DNA of 64,000 bases from Ancylomarina sp. 16SWW S1-10-2 (GCF_009669305.1 NZ_SADB01000004.1:28649-92648); one strand, 5' to 3'. Shown: positions 46,211 through 55,487, numbered from the stretch's first letter. A program made the numbers and translations. Notes: generated by a model not told the origin, from the letters alone.

Positions 46211-46921
46211 ATGTTACAATATAAACGTGTCCTATTGAAACTTAGCGGAGAATCGCTAATGGGAGAACAACAATACGGTATAGATTCTCAAAGGTTAAAT
46301 GATTATGCCGAACAGATTAAAGAAATTGTAGAACAAGGTGTACAAGTTGGTATCGTTATTGGCGGAGGAAATATCTTTCGTGGATTAAGTGGGGCTTCAA
46401 AAGGTTTTGATCGAGTAAAAGGTGATTCAATGGGAATGTTAGCAACTGTTATTAATAGTCTAGCATTAAATTCAGCACTCGAGGCTATTGATTGTAAGTC
46501 GCGAGTACTTACTGCAATTAGAATGGAGCCAATAGGTGAGTTCTACTCAAAGCAAAAGGCTGTTGACTACCTTACTGAGGGATATGTAACTATCTTCTCA
46601 GCAGGAACAGGTAATCCCTATTTTACTACTGATACCGGTTCTTCATTACGTGGTATCGAAATAGAAGCTGATGTGATGTTGAAAGGAACTCGTGTTGACG
46701 GTGTATATACGGCTGATCCTGAAAAAGACCCAACAGCAACGAAGTACGATAAGATTAGTTTTGATGAGATCTATAAAAGAGATTTACGAGTAATGGATCT
46801 TACTGCAACGACTATGTGTAAAGAAAACAATCTTCCAATTGTCGTTTTTGATATGGATACCAAGGGTAACTTGTTGAAAGTCATTAAAGGAGATAATATT
46901 GGAACTTTAGTTCATGTGTAG
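46211..46921 (+). CDS. pyrH: UMP kinase
   Basis: A 236-residue amino-acid-kinase-fold enzyme that phosphorylates UMP to UDP with ATP. It has LKLSGESLMG near the N-terminus, the GGGNIFRG glycine loop, and the TGNPYFTTDT segment typical of bacterial UMP kinase. Encoded before frr, the common order rpsB-tsf-pyrH-frr, although terminator and promoter elements separate the units here. Confidence 0.96.
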   Translation: MLQYKRVLLKLSGESLMGEQQYGIDSQRLNDYAEQIKEIVEQGVQVGIVIGGGNIFRGLSGASKGFDRVKGDSMGMLATVINSLALNSALEAIDCKSRVLTAIRMEPIGEFYSKQKAVDYLTEGYVTIFSAGTGNPYFTTDTGSSLRGIEIEADVMLKGTRVDGVYTADPEKDPTATKYDKISFDEIYKRDLRVMDLTATTMCKENNLPIVVFDMDTKGNLLKVIKGDNIGTLVHV

Positions 46922-46970
46922 GTTATAGACCTTATGTTTCTTGAATTAAGCTGATGTAGTTTTTTTTTAT

Positions 46971-46978
46971 TATTTTTG
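46971..46978 (+). promoter_or_regulatory. -7 element upstream of frr
   Basis: TATTTTTG matches TAnnTTTG. It lies in the 126-bp pyrH-frr gap and would give frr its own start, with a leader of about 65 nt. The nearest TTG is at 46941-46943, 27 nt away. Confidence 0.4.
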
Positions 46979-47047
46979 TATGTGGCCTTATCGGTAGACA
47001 TAAGAAATGAATCTATATAAAAACAAAATACTTAAACTCTTTCTCCG

Positions 47048-47611
47048 ATGAATGAAGAAGTTCAAATGTATCTAGAGGATGCGAAGGAAAAGATGGATGC
47101 AACGATTGTGCATCTTGAAGATGAATTATTGAAAGTACGAGCAGGAAAAGCGAATGCAAATATGATTGCAGGCGTTTCTGTTGATTATTATGGCAGCATG
47201 GTTCCATTGACTCAAGTTGCTAATGTGAGTGTTCCAGACCCTAGAACCCTAGTTGTTCAACCATGGGAAAGAGCTATGATCGTGCCTATCGAAAAGGCTA
47301 TTATGAACTCGAACTTGGGTTTAAATCCTGATAATAATGGTGAGATTATTCGTATTAACATACCTGCTTTAACAGAGGAACGTCGTGGTGTTTTGGCAAA
47401 ACAAGCTAAGGCTGTTTGTGAAAATGCTAAAGTTAGTGTTCGAAATGCACGTCGCGATACTATCGTTGAGTTAAAGAAATTAGTTAAGGATGGCTTATCG
47501 GAAGATGTTGAGAAAGACGCTGAAGGTGAGGTTCAAAACTTGACTGATGCTTTTAGTAAGAAAATTGATGATTTATTCGTTGATAAAGAAAAAGATATCA
47601 TGACTATCTAA
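47048..47611 (+). CDS. frr: Ribosome recycling factor
   Basis: A 187-residue RRF with the three-helix-bundle pattern, the LRxGKANANM-type N-terminal motif and a conserved VSVPDPRTLVVQPWE beta segment. With EF-G it splits post-termination ribosomes. Its last codons and following terminator are duplicated 1221 bp downstream beyond an endonuclease gene. Confidence 0.97.
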   Translation: MNEEVQMYLEDAKEKMDATIVHLEDELLKVRAGKANANMIAGVSVDYYGSMVPLTQVANVSVPDPRTLVVQPWERAMIVPIEKAIMNSNLGLNPDNNGEIIRINIPALTEERRGVLAKQAKAVCENAKVSVRNARRDTIVELKKLVKDGLSEDVEKDAEGEVQNLTDAFSKKIDDLFVDKEKDIMTI

Positions 47612-47680
47612 TAGATATTATATATCATATTCTAAAATGCTACTTCAAATATATTTGAAGTAGCATTTTGTTTTTAGGCT
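47593..47680 (+). repeat. frr-tail direct repeat, left copy
   Basis: The frr 3' end, stop and terminator region. It is similar, with a constant offset of 1221 bp at both its start and its hairpin, to 48814-48900. The clearest identity is AGATATxATGACTA then TAATAGAT, then AAATGCTACTT. Confidence 0.75.
47634..47669 (+). terminator. Terminator after frr (perfect 36-nt palindrome)
   Basis: The 36 nt from AAAATGCTAC to GTAGCATTTT are a perfect palindrome, able to form an 16-18 bp stem with almost no loop, followed by G and TTTTT. It suits termination of frr. Confidence 0.88.
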
Positions 47681-47953
47681 ATTCATTTTTTTAGATAAAC
47701 TCATTTGTTTGATAATTGTATGATTTTATCTATTTTTATCATACCATTTTATGCTAGATGTAAAATGGTATTTCTGCATTACAAACTGTCCCCTTTTTTA
47801 AGATTGATGTGTTAGGTTTATTCTAAATTAGTAGCATTGCCATCTATTTTTTAGAGCTAATAAAATATTTATTTAAAAGATATTACAACCTATTTTTGGA
47901 TTGTATGTGTTTGTATTACAAAGACTACTCTTTGATATTAATGATATTAAAAT
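47681..47953. other. AT-rich gap upstream of the endonuclease lipoprotein
   Basis: AT-rich sequence with no gene. A small dyad (ACCATTTTA...TAAAATGGT around 47741-47771) is present. Presumably holds the endonuclease promoter, but I see no convincing element. Confidence 0.4.
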
Positions 47954-48796
47954 ATGCGTAAATTTACATTTCTATTACTGTTAAGCTTATTTATTTACTC
48001 TTGTTCTTCGAGTACCAATAAGTCTTCTGATCAAAAAACAGATAAATCAGGTAAAATTACTATTGAAAATAGTTCTGATTTTGATTCATATTACGCGATT
48101 CTTGATGGAATAGATTCATTGAATCTAAGGCATAATCTTCATGGCTTAATTGATAACAATAAGGTATTGCCTTATACATCTTCGAGCTTCGATGTTTGGG
48201 ACGCGTTAGAGCAAACGGATGAAGATCCGAATAACTCCAATAATGTTATTTTATTTTACACGGGAAGATCACAAGCAAAAAGCTATCAGGATCATGGAAA
48301 AAGAGATAATAATTCATGGAATAGGGAACATGTATGGGCTAAAGTGCGCGGATTTGGTGGAAATCCTAATGAGGTAAAAGGTCCAGCGACAGACATACAT
48401 CATATTCGACCAGCTGATAGATCGGTAAATTCAGACCGATGGAGTAAGTACTTTGACGAAGGAGGAACTTCTCATAGTGAGGCAACAGGCTGTAAATATA
48501 CTGCAGATACATGGGAACCGCGTGATGCTGTAAAAGGCGATGTAGCCCGAATGATGTTTTATATGGCTGTGCGATATGAAGGTGATGATCGTTTTAATGA
48601 TTTGGAGCTTAACGAAACTGGTGCAAAAGATTATACCTTGCCTAATATTGGTAGACTTTCTACTTTATTAAAATGGAATATTGAAGATCCGGTTGACAGT
48701 TTTGAGATGAAACGCAACCAAACTATTTTTAATATTCAAGGGAATCGTAATCCTTTTATTGATCATCCAGAGTTTGTGAATTATATATGGCATTAA
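47954..48796 (+). CDS. Endonuclease I-family lipoprotein
   Basis: A 280-residue protein with a lipoprotein signal (YSC lipobox, Cys17), a Ser/Lys-rich linker and an endonuclease I (EndA-like) domain from about residue 45. The metal-site region reads WNREHVWAK and TDIHHIRPADRSVNSDR, as in the family. It is likely a surface or periplasmic non-specific nuclease for nutrient or phosphate recovery. It is related to the T9SS-exported nuclease at 59911-61662 but shorter. The gene lies alone between two copies of the frr tail, suggesting insertion or duplication. Confidence 0.88.
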   Translation: MRKFTFLLLLSLFIYSCSSSTNKSSDQKTDKSGKITIENSSDFDSYYAILDGIDSLNLRHNLHGLIDNNKVLPYTSSSFDVWDALEQTDEDPNNSNNVILFYTGRSQAKSYQDHGKRDNNSWNREHVWAKVRGFGGNPNEVKGPATDIHHIRPADRSVNSDRWSKYFDEGGTSHSEATGCKYTADTWEPRDAVKGDVARMMFYMAVRYEGDDRFNDLELNETGAKDYTLPNIGRLSTLLKWNIEDPVDSFEMKRNQTIFNIQGNRNPFIDHPEFVNYIWH

Positions 48797-48813
48797 TTGC
48801 CTTGACATGCTAT

Positions 48814-48900
48814 AGATATTATGACTACTTAATAGATCATCATATTACATACCTCAAATGCTACTTTAGATAGACTTAAAGTAGCTTTTTTGTGTTTTGT
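48814..48900 (+). repeat. frr-tail direct repeat, right copy
   Basis: Diverged copy of 47593-47680, including a match to the frr stop context (TTAATAGAT) and the terminator. No frr coding sequence lies upstream of it; instead the endonuclease gene ends 17 bp before. Confidence 0.72.
48860..48891 (+). terminator. Terminator after the endonuclease gene
   Basis: GCTACTTTA (48860-48868) pairs perfectly with TAAAGTAGC (48877-48885), followed by six Ts. The stem shares the GCTACTT word with the frr terminator, and both arms changed together, so pairing was kept after duplication. Confidence 0.85.
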
Positions 48901-48947
48901 TGAGTTAAAAAATAGTCGGGATTTATAAACCTGAAGAATATTTATTG

Positions 48948-49010
48948 TAATTTTGATCTGGATTGAAAATCCTTATACTAAATTTCAATCTTTCCCCGAT
49001 GTGATTCGGG
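48948..49010 (+). promoter_or_regulatory. kbl promoter and structured leader
   Basis: A -7 element TAATTTTG (48948-48955) is followed at once by two hairpins: GATTGAAA/TTTCAATC (48961-48968 with 48983-48990) and CCCGA/TCGGG (48995-48999 with 49006-49010). The start codon of kbl follows 32 nt later. The second hairpin has no T-run. A small regulatory leader is possible. Confidence 0.45.
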
Positions 49011-49042
49011 TTTCTTATTTCAATACTATACAACAAATACTT

Positions 49043-50233
49043 ATGTACGGAAAATTCAAAGATTATTTGGCTGGTGAGATCGAATCTATTAAAGAATCGG
49101 GCTTATACAAAAGTGAGAGGATTATTACTTCTCCACAAGGTGCTGAAATTACAGTATCGACTGGTGATAAAGTGTTAAATTTTTGTGCGAACAATTATTT
49201 AGGGCTATCATCTCATCCAAGAGTAATTGAAGGTGCTAAGAAAGCATTAGATACTCATGGTTATGGTATGTCTTCGGTTCGTTTCATTTGTGGAACAACT
49301 GATATTCATAAAGAGTTGGAAGGTAAAATTGCCAAGTTTTTTGGTACTGAAGATACCATTCTTTATGCAGCTGCATTTGATGCAAATGGAGGGGTTTTCG
49401 AACCACTTTTCTCAAAAGAAGATGCAGTTATATCTGACGAACTGAACCACGCTTCAATTATCGATGGTGTTCGTTTATGTAAGGCTGCTCGTTACCGTTA
49501 CAAGCATGCTAATATGGCTGATTTAGAAGCTCAATTGAAAGTTTCTCAAGCTCAGCGTTTTAGAATTGTTGTTACCGATGGTGTATTCTCTATGGATGGC
49601 GATATTGCTAAACTAAATGAGATATGTGACCTTGCCGATAAGTATAATGCTTTGGTTATGGTTGATGATTCACACTCTTCAGGATTTATTGGTAAAACTG
49701 GTCGTGGAACTCACGAGTATCATAATTGCATGGGACGCGTTGATATTATTACAAGTACTTTGGGTAAAGCTCTTGGTGGTGGATTAGGTGGATTCACAAC
49801 AGGTAAGAAAGAAGTGATTGACATGTTGCGTCAGCGTTCTCGTCCATATTTGTTCTCTAACTCATTATCTCCAGCAATTGTAGGCGCTTCTATCGCAGTA
49901 TTCGATATGTTAAGCGAATCTACTGAGTTGCGTGATAAAGTGATGTGGAATGCAAAATATTTTAGTACTAAAATGCGCGAGGCTGGTTTCGATTTGAAAC
50001 CTTCTGAGTCGGCAATCAATGCATTAATGCTTTATGATGCCGTTTTAGCTCAGCAGTTTGCTGCAAAATTGCTTGAAGAAGGTATTTATGTTATCGGATT
50101 CTTTTTTCCAGTTGTTCCTAAGGAGCAGGCTCGTATTAGAATTCAATTATCAGCTGCTCATACTAAAGAGCATCTTGATAAAGCTTTAGCTGCTTTTATA
50201 AAAGTAGGTAAAGAACTTAAAGTGATTGATTAA
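49043..50233 (+). CDS. kbl: Glycine C-acetyltransferase (2-amino-3-ketobutyrate CoA ligase)
   Basis: A 396-residue PLP enzyme of the alpha-oxoamine synthase family. The PLP lysine is in TSTLGKALGGG, and the GYGMSSVRFICGT segment is typical of Kbl. It converts 2-amino-3-oxobutyrate and CoA to glycine and acetyl-CoA in threonine breakdown; the partner tdh is not in this window. An open frame runs back to a TTG at 48953, but that part crosses the promoter and hairpins, and the ATG at 49043 gives the family start (MYGKFKDYL). Monocistronic. Confidence 0.93.
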   Translation: MYGKFKDYLAGEIESIKESGLYKSERIITSPQGAEITVSTGDKVLNFCANNYLGLSSHPRVIEGAKKALDTHGYGMSSVRFICGTTDIHKELEGKIAKFFGTEDTILYAAAFDANGGVFEPLFSKEDAVISDELNHASIIDGVRLCKAARYRYKHANMADLEAQLKVSQAQRFRIVVTDGVFSMDGDIAKLNEICDLADKYNALVMVDDSHSSGFIGKTGRGTHEYHNCMGRVDIITSTLGKALGGGLGGFTTGKKEVIDMLRQRSRPYLFSNSLSPAIVGASIAVFDMLSESTELRDKVMWNAKYFSTKMREAGFDLKPSESAINALMLYDAVLAQQFAAKLLEEGIYVIGFFFPVVPKEQARIRIQLSAAHTKEHLDKALAAFIKVGKELKVID

Positions 50234-50245
50234 CCTATATTATAC

Positions 50246-50284
50246 AAGCCTAACAGGTCATATTTGAATCTGTTAGGCTTATTT
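50246..50284 (+). terminator. Terminator after kbl
   Basis: AAGCCTAACAG (50246-50256) and CTGTTAGGCTT (50270-50280) pair perfectly, 13-nt loop, then ATTTC. The CCTAACAGG wording resembles the palindromes at 18353-18606. Confidence 0.8.
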
Positions 50285-50328
50285 CTACCTTGCTTATTAT
50301 AAGCTATCAGGTTTTATCTAAAAAAGCT

Positions 50329-51021
50329 ATGAGAAATCTTCTTTTCACCTTCCTGGTATTATTTTTCACGTTTCCCTTATCAGCTCAATATCGTAATAAT
50401 AACGATCGATTTATTGTAGGTGTAAATGCTGGTATTGTAAAACCCATGGGCGATTTTGCCGACGAAAGCAAGCTTGGTGCAGATTTAAGTCTAAATGCTA
50501 AGATGCTTTTAAATCCTAAAATTGCAGTTGGTCTTTCTGCAGGATATATGGGGTTGGGGCAGAATGATTCTTACTGGAATGGTGATAATAGGGTTAAGAA
50601 TACGGTTAATTATCAAATTATACCTATTATTTTTACGGCTACTTATTTTATTAAGGCTTACGATATTGATTTTAGACCTTATGCTTCACTAGGTTTTGGC
50701 TATTTCTTTTATAGGAGCCATGTGGAATCAATACCAACAAATACTTATGATCCTATTAAGGAGGAGTATACTGTTTCTTCCAGTAAAGTTGGTTTAGTAC
50801 CTAATGTTGGTTTTATGTATAATTTAAGTAAAAAGTTAGCTGTTGATGTCAATTTAAAGCTGACCTATATTCCGAATTTTGAGAATAAGCTCGAAAAGAA
50901 GAATGTAAAACCTGATTATCCAGAGGGATATGAATTAACTGATCTTCAAAAATACCGATATATTGGCTTTGATAAAATTACCTCCACTTCGCTTACAGTT
51001 GGTGTATATTATCGTCTCTAG
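50329..51021 (+). CDS. Outer-membrane beta-barrel protein
   Basis: A protein of 230 residues from ATG 50329, with a signal peptide (1-19, ending LSAQ) and a porin-like small barrel: glycine/aromatic-rich alternating strands (GVNAGIVKPMGDFADES, FRPYASLGFGYFFYRS) and a C-terminal aromatic-Arg-Leu end (YYRL). The frame extends back to 50290 but overlaps the kbl terminator area, and the internal ATG starts a proper signal peptide. Ligand unknown. Confidence 0.8.
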   Translation: MRNLLFTFLVLFFTFPLSAQYRNNNDRFIVGVNAGIVKPMGDFADESKLGADLSLNAKMLLNPKIAVGLSAGYMGLGQNDSYWNGDNRVKNTVNYQIIPIIFTATYFIKAYDIDFRPYASLGFGYFFYRSHVESIPTNTYDPIKEEYTVSSSKVGLVPNVGFMYNLSKKLAVDVNLKLTYIPNFENKLEKKNVKPDYPEGYELTDLQKYRYIGFDKITSTSLTVGVYYRL

Positions 51022-51355
51022 TTTAATTGTCATTACGAAGGAGCCAGAGCGACTGTGGTAATTTGTTAGGAAGTGGATACTAAGTTTTGTCGGTTATCAG
51101 TTTTCGGTTGTGTAAGTTTGAGTGAAACAATTACGAGAGCTTTCGGAACTCCTTATGCGTGATTTCGGTTATCGGTTAAAACAGTTTTGAATTGTCTTCG
51201 ACAATAAATATTCACATAATTTCAGAATTTTCAGAATGGGCATGTTGTGTTTTTAAAAATTTGTGAATCTGTGTAATTTGTGGTCAGATTTTTTTGTTTA
51301 CTCTTTTACTTTTTCCTTTTTTTTAAACTTTCAACTCATAATTCACAATTCATAA
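51022..51355. other. Convergent intergenic region with repeated phrases
   Basis: No gene. It contains GGTTATCAGTTTTCGGTT near 51091 and TTTCGGTTATCGGTT near 51162, then GTGAATCTGTGTAATTTGTGG near 51263, then ATAATTCACAATTCATAATT near 51337. These are phrase types that recur between Bacteroidota genes. Confidence 0.55.
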
Positions 51356-52051
51356 TTAAAGAAGTCCTTCATCTGCAAAACTAAAGTACGCTTGGTCTGC
51401 TATAATTAGATGATCTAATACTTCAATACTCATCAATTTTCCCGCTTCTTTTGTTTTAGACGTTAGGTTTTTGTCTGCTTCGGATGGTGTTAAGTTGCCC
51501 GATGGATGGTTATGACAAAGAATAATATTGGTTGATTCTAAGAGAATTGCATCTTTAAAAACCAGTCTCATATCGAATACTGTTCCTGTAATTCCGCCTA
51601 TTGATACATTTTTTATTTCTAGTATTTTGTTTCCTCGGTTAAGATAGATGACCCAAAATTCTTCCCGGCTTAAGTTTTCAACATAAGGATACAGCCTTTC
51701 GTAGGCATCCATACTACTTGTTATCTTTAGCTTTTGTTTCGATGGAAATGATTTTTGTCTACTACCAAGTTCAAGAGCTGCAATAATGCTTACAGCTTTA
51801 GCAGATCCAATTCCAGGTGTTTTCATTAAATCTCGAATCGATTTTTTTGCAAGTACATTTAGGTCTCCCTGATTATCAGCGAGAAGCATTTTAGCCACTT
51901 CTACAGCCGATTGGTTTCGATTGCCACTACCAATAATTATAGCTAGGAGTTCGGCACTAGAGAGGCTCTTTGACCCATTATACATCATTTTCTCGCGTGG
52001 ACGATCTTCTAAAGCCCAATTTTTAATACTGAGACTTTTGTATTCACTCAT
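51356..52051 (-). CDS. radC: RadC/JAB-domain protein
   Basis: A 231-residue RadC-family protein: a helix-hairpin-helix segment (TPGIGSAKAV, about 78-88) and a JAMM metal site with His180, His182 and Asp193 (HNHPSGNLTPSEAD). The name suggests DNA repair, but the role of chromosomal RadC is unsettled; related domains occur in mobile elements and act as DNA-linked metal proteins. Monocistronic on the minus strand, not clustered with mobile genes. Confidence 0.93.
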   Translation of the reverse strand: MSEYKSLSIKNWALEDRPREKMMYNGSKSLSSAELLAIIIGSGNRNQSAVEVAKMLLADNQGDLNVLAKKSIRDLMKTPGIGSAKAVSIIAALELGSRQKSFPSKQKLKITSSMDAYERLYPYVENLSREEFWVIYLNRGNKILEIKNVSIGGITGTVFDMRLVFKDAILLESTNIILCHNHPSGNLTPSEADKNLTSKTKEAGKLMSIEVLDHLIIADQAYFSFADEGLL

Positions 52052-52280
52052 TTTATCGAAAATTAAGGATGAATTAACTTGTAAGTAACTCGTTTCCTGA
52101 ACTAAATTAATGAAATAAATAATTTTTGTTACTATTAAACTTGAATTATTGAAGTATGATAATAATGTGAAATACTAAAAATATGAGGTATGCTCCCTTA
52201 TAAATTATTATCTTGCAGAAGATTCTATGGATAAGCAATTGGATTAGCTTGTTTGAAATAGTCTCTAATAAAGGAAATAT

Positions 52281-52655
52281 ATGCAGAGATTTTTACTCGT
52301 AAAAAAATATTTTATCCTATTCGTTTTTCTGCTTTTGATATCTAATATCAATTTAAAAGCAGAAGTATCTTTGTGTTCTTTTATTTGTAATTCAGAGTGT
52401 TTTACTGATCAATTGGATCCATTTAAAAAGAAAGATCCTAGTTTTTATCCCAATCCAGTTAGAAGTATTGTAAACCTTACAAATCAGGAAAATGTAACTC
52501 GTATTAGAGTGATGAGCTTGACTGGGAAAACGCTTATAGATATTAAAACACCTAAAAAAAATATTAATTTGAGCTTCTTACCTAAAGGAATGTATCTAAT
52601 TAATTTTGATTTGAATGATGGTAAGCATATTGCTCGTAAATTAGTTAAGAAGTAA
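52281..52655 (+). CDS. Tiny T9SS sorting-domain protein
   Basis: A 124-residue protein: signal peptide (about 1-27), a short Cys-containing linker with three cysteines (28-50), then a complete type A T9SS C-terminal domain beginning FYPNPV and ending GMYLINF...ARKLVKK. There is almost no cargo between them. T9SS would export it and attach it to the surface or release it. It may be a processed peptide, a stub of a deleted gene, or a functional small protein; I cannot tell. Confidence 0.82.
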   Translation: MQRFLLVKKYFILFVFLLLISNINLKAEVSLCSFICNSECFTDQLDPFKKKDPSFYPNPVRSIVNLTNQENVTRIRVMSLTGKTLIDIKTPKKNINLSFLPKGMYLINFDLNDGKHIARKLVKK

Positions 52656-52872
52656 ATTCTTTCTCTTTGCTTTTCACTGTCACTACCCATTAAAACACCT
52701 CCTTAACCTAAAGTTTGTTTCAATTCGATAAGTATTGGGAGATTTTTATTCCTCAATACGTTGGATTTTACTATTATATATTTGTTAATGCATAACTAGC
52801 TAAAAACGAGTGTTGCACAAAAAGGAATACTATTTTAAGACTAGACTAGATTAGACACAACGCTAAATAGAA

Positions 52873-52902
52873 AAAGAGCCTTTGATTTCTCAAAGGCTCT
52901 TT
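52873..52902 (-). terminator. Terminator after typA
   Basis: Perfect 13-bp stem (52873-52885 with 52890-52902), TTTC loop, followed on the minus strand by a T-run. It starts 24 bp after the typA stop. Confidence 0.93.
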
Positions 52903-52925
52903 GTATATCTAGATAAAGATCTTAA

Positions 52926-54725
52926 TTAAGCTTTTCCGCCTCTTTTACGATCTGTTTCCTTAAGGTGGATTTTTCTCAAACGAATATTGTTTGGAGTTAC
53001 CTCTACATACTCGTCATTTTGGATATATTCCAAAGCTTCTTCAAGTGAGTGAATGATTGGAGGAGCTAATCTAACTTTTTCATCAGTACCAGAAGTACGC
53101 ATGTTGGTTAGTTTCTTAGTTTTAGTAACGTTTATTACTAAATCACCAGCGCGATTGTTTTCTCCAATTACTTGACCTTCATAAATTTCAGTCGTAGGAG
53201 AAACAAAGAAAGTTCCTCTATCCTGTAATTTATTTAAAGCATAAGCAAAAGTCAACCCTGTTTCCATAGCGATTAATGATCCATTAACACGTCCAGGAAT
53301 GTCACCTTTAAATGGCATATATTCTAGAAAACGGTGTGACATAACGGCTTCACCAGCAGTTGCAGTCATCATTTGGTTTCTTAAACCAATAATACCACGT
53401 GATGGAATTTGGAATTCAAGATGGATACGATCGTTTTTACGCTCCATAGTCAACATTTCACCTTTACGTTGATTTACAATCTCAATCGCTTTTCCTGAAA
53501 CATCTTCTGGAAGATCGATATATAAAACCTCGATTGGTTCACATTTTTTACCATCAATAGTTTTAAGTATAACCTGTGGTTGACCTACTTGTAATTCGTA
53601 ACCTTCACGACGCATTGTTTCAATCAATACAGACAAGTGAAGTACACCACGTCCAAATACTAAAAATGAATCAGCAGACTCGGTAGGTTCAACTCTAAGA
53701 GCAAGGTTTTTTTCTAGCTCCTTAGTCAAACGGTCAATTAGGTGACGAGATGTAACATATTTACCATCTTGTCCGTAAAATGGAGAGTTGTTAATTGTAA
53801 ACAACATACTCATTGTTGGCTCATCAATGGCAATTGGTGTTAGAGGTTCAGGATTCTCAACATCGCAAATTGAATCTCCAATATCAAAACCGTCGATACC
53901 TACTAAAGCACAAATCTCACCTGATGCTACAGATTTAACTTTTTCTTTACCAAGACCGGTGAAGACGTGTAATTCTTTAATTTTTTGTTTCTTAATGGTA
54001 CCGTCACGTTTCACAAGAGTTACATTCATCCCTTCACGAAGTTCACCACGGTGAAGTCTACCTACGGCAATACGACCTACGTAAGATGAAAAGTCAAGAG
54101 ACGTAATCAACATTTGAGGTGTTCCAAGAATTGTTTTTGGCTCAGGGATAAATTCAATAACGGCATCTAAAATAGCAGTAATGTCGGTAGTTGGCTTTTG
54201 CCAGTCAGTAGACATCCAACCTTCTTTTGCCGAACCATATATAGTTGGGAAGTCAAGTTGTTCTTCTGTTGCGTCAAGATTAAACATTAAGTCGAATACT
54301 TGTTCTTGAACAATTTCTGGACGACAGTTAGGTTTATCAACCTTGTTTACTACAACAACTGGTTTAAGACCTAAATTTAATGCTTTTTGTAATACGAAAC
54401 GAGTTTGAGGCATAGTTCCTTCAAATGCATCTACCAATAGTAGTACACCGTCAGCCATGTTCAATACACGCTCTACTTCACCACCAAAATCGGAGTGACC
54501 TGGTGTGTCAATAATATTAATTTTAACACCTTTATATTCTAAAGAAACGTTTTTCGATAGAATAGTAATGCCTCGTTCACGCTCCAAATCGTTGCTGTCT
54601 AGAATTAACTCACCAGGAGTTTCATTCTTTCTGAAAATGTCGCTGTGCATTATCAATTTATCAACCAATGTTGTTTTCCCATGGTCTACGTGGGCGATAA
54701 TGGCAATGTTTCTTAGTTTTCTCAT
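52926..54725 (-). CDS. typA: Translational GTPase TypA/BipA
   Basis: A 599-residue GTPase with G1 GHVDHGKTTL (11-20), switch region RERGITILSK, G3 DTPGHSDFGGEVERVL and G4 NKVDKP, followed by EF-G-like domains and the BipA C-terminal domain. It binds 70S ribosomes and assists ribosome assembly and stress or cold adaptation. Full length. Minus strand, monocistronic, with a promoter element about 210 bp upstream. Confidence 0.96.
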   Translation of the reverse strand: MRKLRNIAIIAHVDHGKTTLVDKLIMHSDIFRKNETPGELILDSNDLERERGITILSKNVSLEYKGVKINIIDTPGHSDFGGEVERVLNMADGVLLLVDAFEGTMPQTRFVLQKALNLGLKPVVVVNKVDKPNCRPEIVQEQVFDLMFNLDATEEQLDFPTIYGSAKEGWMSTDWQKPTTDITAILDAVIEFIPEPKTILGTPQMLITSLDFSSYVGRIAVGRLHRGELREGMNVTLVKRDGTIKKQKIKELHVFTGLGKEKVKSVASGEICALVGIDGFDIGDSICDVENPEPLTPIAIDEPTMSMLFTINNSPFYGQDGKYVTSRHLIDRLTKELEKNLALRVEPTESADSFLVFGRGVLHLSVLIETMRREGYELQVGQPQVILKTIDGKKCEPIEVLYIDLPEDVSGKAIEIVNQRKGEMLTMERKNDRIHLEFQIPSRGIIGLRNQMMTATAGEAVMSHRFLEYMPFKGDIPGRVNGSLIAMETGLTFAYALNKLQDRGTFFVSPTTEIYEGQVIGENNRAGDLVINVTKTKKLTNMRTSGTDEKVRLAPPIIHSLEEALEYIQNDEYVEVTPNNIRLRKIHLKETDRKRGGKA

Positions 54726-54936
54726 GTTCTTATTGGCTTAACTAAGGAGATAATCACAAATTTCAGATCTTTTATTACAACTTATCTCCATGATGATGTT
54801 TAATACTAATTGCAAAATGTTAATAATCTGAATGCTTTCAAGACTATTTCGTAATCAATATTGTGCATTGTTAGCAATCAATAACTTAATTAAAATCATT
54901 GTCTTATAATTGATTGCGTAGCTTTTAATGCGGCTG

Positions 54937-54944
54937 CAAAAGTA
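54937..54944 (-). promoter_or_regulatory. -7 element of the typA promoter
   Basis: On the minus strand TACTTTTG followed by CAGCCGC, a full consensus match and the same form as the rplM promoter. The predicted leader is about 200 nt. Confidence 0.55.
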
Positions 54945-55455
54945 CAGCTTATTTTTTGATTACACTAATTCTGTCAAATTAAATTTTATGGAAACGATTT
55001 CTGTATGATAATTTAATATTCAATTAACATGAATGAGCAGATATTATTATTGATTTGCAGTGTTGAAAATTTTAAAAATACAGTGAAAATAAATTCTAGA
55101 GATATGTGGTTATAAAGTTGAAGTTAATAAAAGGAAAAATCTTAATATATAATTTAAACAGATTAATAAATTCTTTGAAAGGTGGTCTACAAGCTATTTT
55201 TAAAAGCTTTTTGTGAGATATTTGTTTTAATAATTAATCGGTTTAGGCTCTTTAAATCAAAATGCTATGTTTTTTTTTGTTAAAAAGTGTTATATTAGAA
55301 CACTTAATCCACAGATTTTAGTTTTAAAAAAAAATGAAGTCATTTTATCAATCGTATAGTTGGCTAAAAAGGCTGTTATATAAGGCTGGGGGATATGTTT
55401 TTCGATGAACAGACAAAAAAAAAACGATGAATAATCGAAAATAAGATTCTTAAAT

Positions 55456-55487
55456 TTTGTTAATTTCTTTTTAACTAACGACTTTTG
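55456..55487 (+). promoter_or_regulatory. Promoter of the TonB receptor operon
   Basis: TTTG at 55456-55459, a 20-nt spacer and GACTTTTG at 55480-55487 fit the -33/-7 pattern, with one mismatch in the -7 box. Leader about 130 nt. Confidence 0.5.

Noticed and set aside
48953-49042. Longer kbl start at TTG 48953
   Set aside because: These 30 codons start in the -7 element and cross two hairpins; family Kbl begins at the ATG at 49043.
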